From NCBI RefSeq assembly GCF_036226685.1, contig NZ_CP109009.1, forward strand, positions 5,173,501 to 5,237,500: 64,000 nt of DNA, read 5' to 3'. Under the pieces are notes generated by a model. That model was not told the origin of the DNA and did no database searches. It worked only from the letters and a program-made list of their open reading frames with translations. The DNA is from Streptomyces sp. NBC_00690. Lineage in GTDB: Bacteria; Actinomycetota; Actinomycetes; Streptomycetales; Streptomycetaceae. Below, in pieces: positions 56,482-64,000 of this stretch; position 1 is the stretch's first letter, and each line of letters opens with the position of its first letter. The position numbers and the translations under genes are program-made.

Positions 56482-56508
56482 TGTCGATCCTGCCGGCTCC
56501 CGTTCGAC
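56482..56508 (+). promoter_or_regulatory. Candidate ECF42-type promoter
   Basis: TGTCGA and CGAC are separated by 17 bases, upstream of the YCII gene. This is the motif described for ECF42 sigma factors in S. venezuelae, and such a sigma lies just downstream. Confidence 0.6.
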
Positions 56509-56568
56509 ATAGGGGTGAGCGGCGGGGAAACGACCCCGTCGCCGACCCGGAAGAACCGAGGAGCCACC

Positions 56569-56925
56569 ATGCCGCGCTTTTTGACGATGATCCGCATCGA
56601 CGAGAACAACATCCCGGCCGAGGGTCACAGTCCGGAGATGGGGGAGCGCATGGGCGCGCTTCTGGAGGAGATCACCAAGGCGGGAGTCATGTTGGACACC
56701 GCAGGGCTCACCCCCAGCGCCGACGGCACCAAGGTCACCTGGTCCGGTGGCAAGCTCAGCCACACCGACGGCCCCTTCACGGAGAGCAAGGAGGTCGTCG
56801 GCGGCTACTCCATCATCCAGGCCAAGGACAAGGCCGAGGCGATCGAGTGGACCAAGCGTTTCCTCCAGACACACGATGACGTGTGGACCGTCACCGCTGA
56901 GATCCGGCAGATCGCGGAGAACTGA
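56569..56925 (+). CDS. YCII/DGPF-domain protein
   Basis: 118 residues from ATG 56569 (CGAGGAG upstream). MPRFLTMIRIDENNIPAEGH, TDGPFTESKEVVGGYSIIQA (the family DGPF motif) and AIEWTKRFLQTH are diagnostic. Its function is unclear; YCII domains are small-molecule binding or hydrolase-like. It forms the standard pair with the ECF42 sigma gene, 46 bases downstream. Confidence 0.92.
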   Translation: MPRFLTMIRIDENNIPAEGHSPEMGERMGALLEEITKAGVMLDTAGLTPSADGTKVTWSGGKLSHTDGPFTESKEVVGGYSIIQAKDKAEAIEWTKRFLQTHDDVWTVTAEIRQIAEN

Positions 56926-56971
56926 TCCATCGGCGCTTGCCCGTCCCTGCCCCTGCTGTTGTGATGAGGCG

Positions 56972-58222
56972 GTGACGGTAACGGGCGCGGTGGAAGCGGT
57001 GTTCAGGATCGAGTCGGCGCGCATCATCGCCGGTGTCGCCCGGATCGTTCGGGACGTCGGCATCGCCGAGGAGATCGCCCAGGACGCCCTGGTCGCAGCG
57101 CTGGAGAAGTGGCCCGAGTCAGGTATCCCGGACAACCCGGGCGCCTGGCTCATGGCCACGGCCAAGCACCGGGCGATCGACCTCGTCCGCCGCAAAGAGA
57201 ACTACGCCCGCAAACTGGCCGAGGTCGGGCGCAGCCTGGAGGACGTACCGCCGCCCGAGGTGTCGGGGCCGGGTGACATCGACGACGACCTCCTGCGGCT
57301 GATCTTCACCGCCTGCCATCCGGTCCTGTCCACGGACGCCCGGATCGCACTGACCCTCAGACTCCTCGGCGGGCTCACCACCGAGGAGATCGCCCGGGCA
57401 TTCCTCACCTCCGAGGCGACGGTCGCCCAACGCATCGTCCGGGCCAAACGAGCGCTGGCCAAGGAGGGCGTCGCGTTCGAGGTGCCGTACGGGACGGACC
57501 GTGTCGCCCGTCTCGGTTCCGTACTGGAAGTCATCTACCTGATCTTCAACGAGGGCTATGCGGCCACCACGGGCGACGACTGGATACGCCCCGGCCTCGC
57601 CGAGGACGCCCTGCGGCTGGCCCGCGTACTGGCGGGTCTGATGCCCCAGGAGTCAGAAGTGCACGGGCTGGCCGCCCTGCTGGAGATCCAGGCGTCACGC
57701 ATGGGCGCGAGGGTCGGCCCGGACGGTGCCCCGGTCCTCCTCGCCGACCAGGTGCGCACCCGCTGGGACCGGTTGCTCATCCACCGCGGCTTCTCCGCCC
57801 TGGCCAGGGCCAGTGCGCTGGGCGCGCCCCCGGGGCCGTACATGCTCCAGGCGGCCATCGCGGCCTGCCACGCCCGGGCGATCCACTACGAGGACACGGA
57901 CTGGGCGACGGTCGCCACGCTCTATGGGCAACTCGCGGCGCTCGTCCCGTCCCCGGTGGTCGAGTTGAACAGGGCGGTCGCCGTCTCGATGGCCGAAGGC
58001 CCGGAAGCGGGCCTGGCCCTGGTGGACGCCCTGGCCACCGAGCCCGCGCTGAAGGAGTACCACCTCCTGCCGAGCGTACGGGGCGACCTGCTGGCCCGCT
58101 TGGGTCGCTCCACCGAGGCTCGGGAAGAGTTCCACCGGGCGGCTGCCCTGACCCGCAACGAGAGGGAACGGGACCTGCTACTGACCCGAGCGGCGATGGC
58201 TACGGAACGGGAGCAGGGCTGA
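56972..58222 (+). CDS. ECF42-type RNA polymerase sigma factor with C-terminal extension
   Basis: 416 residues from a GTG. Region 2: RIVRDVGIAEEIAQDALVAA and KHRAIDLVRRKENY. Region 4: LTLRLLGGLTTEEIARAFLT and ATVAQRIVRAKRAL. The extension of about 230 residues (DUF6596-like, TPR-like) is typical: GTDRVARLGSVLEVIYLIFN and RGDLLARLGRSTEAREEFHR. No anti-sigma gene is present, which fits this group. It probably drives its own promoter at 56482 and that of the YCII gene; the signal is unknown. Confidence 0.92.
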   Translation: MTVTGAVEAVFRIESARIIAGVARIVRDVGIAEEIAQDALVAALEKWPESGIPDNPGAWLMATAKHRAIDLVRRKENYARKLAEVGRSLEDVPPPEVSGPGDIDDDLLRLIFTACHPVLSTDARIALTLRLLGGLTTEEIARAFLTSEATVAQRIVRAKRALAKEGVAFEVPYGTDRVARLGSVLEVIYLIFNEGYAATTGDDWIRPGLAEDALRLARVLAGLMPQESEVHGLAALLEIQASRMGARVGPDGAPVLLADQVRTRWDRLLIHRGFSALARASALGAPPGPYMLQAAIAACHARAIHYEDTDWATVATLYGQLAALVPSPVVELNRAVAVSMAEGPEAGLALVDALATEPALKEYHLLPSVRGDLLARLGRSTEAREEFHRAAALTRNERERDLLLTRAAMATEREQG

Positions 58223-58287
58223 CGGTCGGGAGGGCATGACACGGGTCATCCCCCGAACTGGCACGGGACCTGACCGCCCGCCAGCAA

Positions 58288-58719
58288 TCAGACGCCGCAG
58301 GGCCAGACGGTGACATGGTCCTGTGCCGCACGAAGCACGACCCACGATCCATCGGCACCGTCCGGCAGTTGCGGGTCGGCAAGATCGAACAGGATCTGCG
58401 TGCCACCCACGTCCAGGGCAGCACCTCCGTCCTCGAAGAGGCTCAGCTGCCCACGGCAAACGATGCGATCGCCGTCTTCCCGCAGTTCGGATACACCAGA
58501 GGCACTTGGCCAGGCATTCACCGCCCAGGCGATGTCCTCAGCCACGGTCCACTCGACCCGGTGCTCTTGCCCCACTGCCTCAAGGGGCCCCTGCCATAGG
58601 GCCACAACGGTGCCCACCGCCGAGTGCACTCGGACGGACATGGACCCCGCCGGGGCAGGCTGTACTGCCTCTACGTTGACCAACACCCCGCCATCATCCT
58701 CGACTGACGTACCGAACAC
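58288..58719 (-). CDS. Hypothetical protein
   Basis: 143 residues. Beta-rich, with LVNVEAVQPAPAGSMSVRVH, IAWAVNAWPSASGVSELRED and QILFDLADPQLPDGADGSWV. No motif or signal peptide recognised. Codon third positions favour this minus-strand frame over the plus-strand frames, and the gene lies 21 bases after the methyltransferase gene on the same strand, so it may be in one operon with it. Function unknown. Confidence 0.6.
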   Translation of the reverse strand: MFGTSVEDDGGVLVNVEAVQPAPAGSMSVRVHSAVGTVVALWQGPLEAVGQEHRVEWTVAEDIAWAVNAWPSASGVSELREDGDRIVCRGQLSLFEDGGAALDVGGTQILFDLADPQLPDGADGSWVVLRAAQDHVTVWPCGV

Positions 58720-58740
58720 CTTCGCCGAGACCGGTGCTCC

Positions 58741-59913
58741 CTAAGCCGGGTGCCCGATCAGCATCGAGGGGGCGCCGTTGACGCGGGTCAGGAACACCGT
58801 TGCCGCGTTCGGTCCCTGGGGTTTCACCCGGCGGCGCAGTTCCTCCGGTTCCACGGCTGATCCGCGCTTCTTGACCGTGAGGATTCCGACGTTCCGGCTC
58901 CGCAGCAGGGCCTTGAGCTTCTTCAGGCTGAACGGCAGGACATCGGTGACCTCGTAGGCCGTGGCGAACGGGGTGGGGCGCAGTTCGTTCGAGGTGATGT
59001 ACGCGATGGTCGCGTCGATCAGACCGCCGTCCAATGCCTCGGCCACCTCGGCGACGAGATGGGCGCGCACGACCGCGCCGTCCGGTTCGTACAGATAGCG
59101 GCCCACCGGGCGTACGGGCGGGTCGGGCAGTTCGTTTGAGGGCAGGGCGTGGGGGCCGGGCAGCAGGGTGGCGGTGATGCGGGGCGTGGCAGGGCCGCCG
59201 TGCCAGAGCACGGCCTCCTTCACGTCCTTCTCGTCCGAGATCCACTCGGCCGAGAAGTCCGGGGGCACCAGCTCGTGGGGGATGCCGGGTGCGATCTTGA
59301 GGGCGGCGTGGGGGCGCGTACGGGCCGCTTCGATCGCCCAGGACAGCGGCGGTGAGTACGCCTCCGGGTCGAAGATCCTGCCCCGGCCGCCCCTGCGGGC
59401 CGGATCGACGAAGACCGCGTCGTAGGGGCCGGTGTCCGTCTCCATGACGTCGGCGCAGCGGACCTCGATGAACTCGGACAGGCCGAGTGCCTGCGCATTG
59501 GCCCGGGCGGTCGCCGCGGTGAGCGGGTCATGGTCCACGGCCAGCACTCGTACGCCGGCGCGGGCCAGGGCGATGGCATCGCCGCCGATCCCGCTGCAGA
59601 GGTCGGCCACGCTACCGACGCCCAGTGCGGAGAAGCGGGCGGCACGGTACTCGGCGACCGATCGACGGGTCGCCTGTTCGACTCCGTTCGGCGTGAAGTA
59701 CATCCGGTAGGCGTCCTCGGCTCCGAACTTCGCGACCGCCCGCTGCCGCAGCCGTGCCTGCCCGAGTGCTGCCGAGACCAGTTCGGGCGGGTGCTCGCGG
59801 CGCAGCCGGGTGGCGATCGCCAACTCCTGGGCGGGGGAGTGGTCGCGCAGCTCCATGAGCAGCGCTTGGCCCTCGTCCGTGAGGAGTGCGGAGAGTGAGG
59901 AGAGGTCGTTCAC
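58741..59913 (-). CDS. SAM-dependent methyltransferase (THUMP-like C-terminal domain)
   Basis: 390 residues. A helical N-terminus is followed by a Rossmann methyltransferase: VADLCSGIGGDAIALARAGV (motif I), LAVDHDPLTAATARANA and YDAVFVDPARRGGRGRIFDP (motif IV, DPAR type). The C-terminal part (LPFSLKKLKALLRSRNVGIL) resembles the domain often called THUMP-like. RNA is the probable substrate. Same family is widely found in Streptomyces as an orphan. Confidence 0.85.
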   Translation of the reverse strand: MNDLSSLSALLTDEGQALLMELRDHSPAQELAIATRLRREHPPELVSAALGQARLRQRAVAKFGAEDAYRMYFTPNGVEQATRRSVAEYRAARFSALGVGSVADLCSGIGGDAIALARAGVRVLAVDHDPLTAATARANAQALGLSEFIEVRCADVMETDTGPYDAVFVDPARRGGRGRIFDPEAYSPPLSWAIEAARTRPHAALKIAPGIPHELVPPDFSAEWISDEKDVKEAVLWHGGPATPRITATLLPGPHALPSNELPDPPVRPVGRYLYEPDGAVVRAHLVAEVAEALDGGLIDATIAYITSNELRPTPFATAYEVTDVLPFSLKKLKALLRSRNVGILTVKKRGSAVEPEELRRRVKPQGPNAATVFLTRVNGAPSMLIGHPA

Positions 59914-60003
59914 CGGCCCATTGTGGGCCAGGTGGGGGACGGGTCGGGGTCGCCGGCGGTGTCGGCGTGGTCGTGCGGAGGGTGGCTGACAGTATCCAGC
60001 GCC

Positions 60004-61083
60004 ATGCAGCTAAACCGACAAAACGTAAAGAATCTCCTCAAAATCACCGAGCTGGGTGGTGAGATTCCCGATGGGCGCGCCAGTGGGGCAGGAGGCATTC
60101 TCGGCCAGGTGTCGACACGCAGACGCAGAGGGCGGTTCCGTACGGGGCGGACGATCGGCGTTGCGCTGATCGTTGCCCTCCTCGGCTCGGCGTGTGCCGG
60201 GGCCGCCGATGAACGCAGCGCAGCGCGCCCGGGGCAGCCGGCGAAGGAGGCGGCCGGTGCGGCGGGTGCACTCCCCGAGAAGGCGGAGAAGGCCCAGCAG
60301 GCTGCCCAGGCCGCGAGAGCCCGGCAGGCCAAGAAGGCGAAGGCGGCCGAGAAGGCCGAACGTGCCCGGGTCGCCCGGGTGGCCGCCGCCAAGAGGTGGG
60401 GTCTCGCCCGCACCCCGCTCGTCGCCCCCGCACCACCCGCGACCAAGCCGGAGCTCACCACCCGCAAGGGCTTCGAGGTCGAGGACGGCGAGTCGCTGCC
60501 ACCGGTCTTCACCACGGTGCCGGTGACGGAGAGGGTGGTCTTCCTGACCATCGACGACGGTACGGAGAAGGACCCCGAGCTCCTCCGGATGATGAGTGAG
60601 CTCCAGATCCCGTACAGCGCCTTCCTCAGCGACTACGTGATCAATGACAACTACGGCTACTTCCGTCAGATGCGCGACCGCGGGGTCGCGCTCCACAACC
60701 ACACCCTCAACCACCGCTACATGCCCGGGCTGTCCTACACGGCGCAGAAGCGCGAGATCTGCGGCCAGCAGGACAATTTGCACAAGCTGTACGGCAAGCG
60801 CCCGCAGCTCTTCCGGCCGCCGTACGGCAACTACAACCAGGACACCCTGCGGGCCGCGCAGGCGTGTGGGGTCGCTGCGGTGCCGCTCTGGGCGGCGGAG
60901 GCGTTTCCCGATCGGATGGAGTGGCGCGAATGGGACCGGGACCTGCATCCCGGCGACATCATCCTCACGCACTTCCGGGGCCGGAAGGACTGGAACGGCA
61001 CGATGACCGACATGATCCGGCAGGTGATGAAGACCGTGACCGAGAAGGGGTACGCGGTGGCTCGCCTGGAGGACTACGTCTGA
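60004..61083 (+). CDS. Polysaccharide deacetylase lipoprotein
   Basis: The start is uncertain. ATG 60004 gives 359 residues; GTG 60109 gives 324 and puts the signal peptide at once (TRRRRGRFRTGRTIGVALIV, lipobox LLGSAC). A long charged Ala/Lys/Glu helix follows, then the NodB domain: FLTIDDGTEKDP (first Asp pair), HNHTLNHRYM (His pair), RPPYGNYN and DIILTHFRG. It should deacetylate a cell wall or surface polysaccharide outside the membrane. The first 45 bases from 60004 are much more A/T-rich than the rest. Confidence 0.88.
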   Translation: MQLNRQNVKNLLKITELGGEIPDGRASGAGGILGQVSTRRRRGRFRTGRTIGVALIVALLGSACAGAADERSAARPGQPAKEAAGAAGALPEKAEKAQQAAQAARARQAKKAKAAEKAERARVARVAAAKRWGLARTPLVAPAPPATKPELTTRKGFEVEDGESLPPVFTTVPVTERVVFLTIDDGTEKDPELLRMMSELQIPYSAFLSDYVINDNYGYFRQMRDRGVALHNHTLNHRYMPGLSYTAQKREICGQQDNLHKLYGKRPQLFRPPYGNYNQDTLRAAQACGVAAVPLWAAEAFPDRMEWREWDRDLHPGDIILTHFRGRKDWNGTMTDMIRQVMKTVTEKGYAVARLEDYV

Positions 61084-61449
61084 TCGGGGTGAGGGATCGT
61101 TCCAGCACTGCCCGGGTCCGTGCGCCGGAGTGCTTCGCGTGGTGTGGCATTCCCGGCGGCCTGCCCTCGCGCCGGGCCGCACGGCCTTCCTGGCCGGATG
61201 CCCGCAGGGTCGTCCGACCGCCAGATCTCCGACCCCGCACCGGACCGTGGCCATCCGGTGCTCCTTGTCGTACGAGCTTCCCGCAGGGCCGATCCACCCC
61301 TCGGAGTGGTGTCATCCGCAGGTGTGACGTGTTGGCGAATTCCTGTTGCCGAACTTTCGGTGATCGATCCAAGACGCCTTTGACCAGGCAATATTGAGAG
61401 AAGCGTGCTGGTCGACGATGGTTGAACGGCCACATCGGACCCGCCAGCA
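61084..61449 (+). other. Intergenic region upstream of groES
   Basis: 366 bases between the deacetylase stop and the first CIRCE element. I see no gene or RNA signal; only GC-rich background with an A/T-rich patch near 61385 just before the groES promoter. Confidence 0.5.
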
Positions 61450-61476
61450 TTGGCACTCCGCTTGACCGAGTGCTAA
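61450..61476 (+). promoter_or_regulatory. CIRCE element 1 (HrcA operator)
   Basis: TTGGCACTC, 9-base spacer, GAGTGCTAA. It overlaps the -35 of the groES promoter (TTGACC at 61462-61467, 18-base spacer, TAGTCT at 61486-61491). Confidence 0.92.
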
Positions 61477-61491
61477 TCGCAGTCATAGTCT
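61462..61491 (+). promoter_or_regulatory. groES promoter
   Basis: TTGACC-18-TAGTCT inside the CIRCE 1 region, so HrcA binding should block it directly. Confidence 0.7.
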
Positions 61492-61496
61492 CGGGT

Positions 61497-61523
61497 CTGG
61501 CACTCCCCACTGGAGAGTGCCAG
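61497..61523 (+). promoter_or_regulatory. CIRCE element 2 (HrcA operator)
   Basis: CTGGCACTC, 9-base spacer, GAGTGCCAG, just downstream of the promoter. The paired arrangement gives tight HrcA control. Confidence 0.9.
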
Positions 61524-61623
61524 CACAGCGACAGGCAGGTCCGGCACCCGCGACGACGGATCGATCTGGTCGCCACCCAAGATCAGTTAACCCCGTGAGA
61601 TCTCCGAAGGGGGAGGTCGGATC

Positions 61624-61932
61624 GTGACGACCACCAGCTCCAAGGTTGCCATCAAGCCGCTTGAGGACCGCATTGTGGTCCAGCCGCTCGACGCCGAGCA
61701 GACCACGGCCTCTGGCCTGGTCATCCCGGATACCGCGAAGGAGAAGCCCCAGGAGGGCGTCGTCCTTGCGGTCGGCCCGGGTCGCTTCGAGAACGGCGAG
61801 CGGCTTCCGCTCGACGTCAACACCGGCGATGTCGTGCTTTACAGCAAGTACGGCGGCACCGAGGTGAAGTACAACGGCGAGGAGTACCTCGTCCTCTCGG
61901 CCCGCGACGTGCTCGCCATCGTCGAGAAGTAG
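61624..61932 (+). CDS. groES: Co-chaperonin GroES
   Basis: 102 residues from a GTG with GAAGGGGGAGG upstream. [20 protein letters not shown], the mobile loop [19 protein letters not shown] and DVLAIVEK at the end are diagnostic. It caps the GroEL chamber. First gene of the HrcA-controlled groESL operon. Confidence 0.98.
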   Translation: MTTTSSKVAIKPLEDRIVVQPLDAEQTTASGLVIPDTAKEKPQEGVVLAVGPGRFENGERLPLDVNTGDVVLYSKYGGTEVKYNGEEYLVLSARDVLAIVEK

Positions 61933-61983
61933 GACGGGTTTCCGGGTCGCGCCCGGAACACTTCATACCCCGTTTGTTATTGA

Positions 61984-63690
<1,707 letters not shown>

Positions 63691-63769
63691 AACACGTCTT
63701 AGCCCGTACGTCGGCGCAGCGGCTCACCGGCCGCCGCGCCGCCCGTACGGAAGTGGTGAGCGCAGTACA

Positions 63770-63815
63770 GAGCAGGGCCCGGTGCTTCCGTCGCGGAAGC
63801 ACCGGGCCCCTGCTC
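63770..63815. terminator. Bidirectional terminator between groEL and the sigma factor gene
   Basis: GAGCAGGG-CCCGGTGCTTCCG pairs with CGGAAGCACCGGG-CCCCTGCTC, a stem of about 21 bases with one bulge and a 3-base loop. It ends both convergent genes. Confidence 0.9.
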
Positions 63816-63821
63816 GTGCGT

Positions 63822-64000
63822 TCACTGCCGGGGAAATCCCGGAAGCGTCAGTTCCAGACCGTCGAGCCGCTCCGGATCGGCCAGGATGTGGATCGCCACG
63901 ATCCGGCCACCCGTGATGGTGAACCCCATGATCGACAACGGCTGTCCACCGGGTGCGGTGAGCACTCCCGCACCACCGTTGACCAGCACCGGCTGTGCGT
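63822..64000 (-). CDS. C-terminal end of a SigJ-like (ECF41) sigma factor (partial)
   Basis: About 59 C-terminal residues are in the window: VLVNGGAGVLTAPGG, LSIMGFTITGGRIVAIHILA and DPERLDGLELTLPGFP. This is the SnoaL-like C-terminal domain of ECF41/SigJ sigma factors, recognised by NGxxG and ILADPERL. These extensions tune sigma activity in the absence of an anti-sigma protein. The sigma domains lie beyond the right edge. Confidence 0.75.
   Translation of the reverse strand, partial: AQPVLVNGGAGVLTAPGGQPLSIMGFTITGGRIVAIHILADPERLDGLELTLPGFPRQ

Noticed and set aside
58310..58744. Plus-strand frames opposite the 143-residue hypothetical gene
   Set aside because: They are Ser/Arg/Pro-rich shadow translations of high-GC DNA, while the minus frame has normal composition.

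Overview
This is high-GC actinobacterial DNA, almost certainly a Streptomyces chromosome. The evidence is GC-rich third codon positions, many GTG starts, the gene order glmM-coaA-glmS-acpS-nnrD-alr-tsaE-tsaB-rimI-tsaD-groES-groEL beside the S10/spc/alpha ribosomal clusters, LAxTG sortase substrates, iron boxes and paired CIRCE operators. All calls come from reading translated sequence and motifs; no database search was run.

Layout. (1) 1-2413, minus strand: an RNA-repair pair, an RNA ligase fused to a P-loop kinase overlapping a partial MJ1316-EEP nuclease gene. (2) 2467-12144: accessory DNA with a chitinase remnant, a WXG-like protein, a DUF1023 hydrolase with a lipoprotein, and a 1591-residue RHS polymorphic-toxin protein with a probable immunity gene. 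Base composition falls sharply inside the C-terminal modules of both large proteins. (3) 12687-30189: the S10, spc and alpha ribosomal protein clusters with secY, adk, map, infA, rpoA and truA, broken up by several strong hairpins. (4) 30160-33390: a secreted or membrane-anchored protein, an ABC-F ATPase and a LURP-one-like protein. (5) 33959-34962: rplM-rpsI. (6) 35134-41140: glmM, a DUF389 protein, coaA, glmS and acpS (cell-wall sugar and cofactor supply). (7) 41262-43948: two secreted proteins behind an iron box, the distal one an LAxTG surface beta-propeller. (8) 44164-53777: nnrD, a 1.7-kb repeat region containing a long inverted repeat, alr, a hydrolase, and the t6A genes tsaE/tsaB/tsaD with rimI, interrupted by a small iron-box ORF and an inactive-looking L,D-transpeptidase. 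(9) 53774-61083: a TetR/MFS pair, an ECF42-type sigma with its YCII partner, a methyltransferase and a polysaccharide deacetylase. (10) 61450-63690: HrcA-controlled groES-groEL. A sigma-factor gene of SigJ type enters from the right edge.

The housekeeping parts supply translation (ribosome, tRNA modification, methionine removal, RNA polymerase alpha), secretion (SecY), peptidoglycan precursors (GlmM, GlmS, Alr) and protein folding. The most unusual material is the left 12 kb, where RNA repair genes lie next to toxin-like genes, and the iron-box and repeat structures between 43 and 51 kb.
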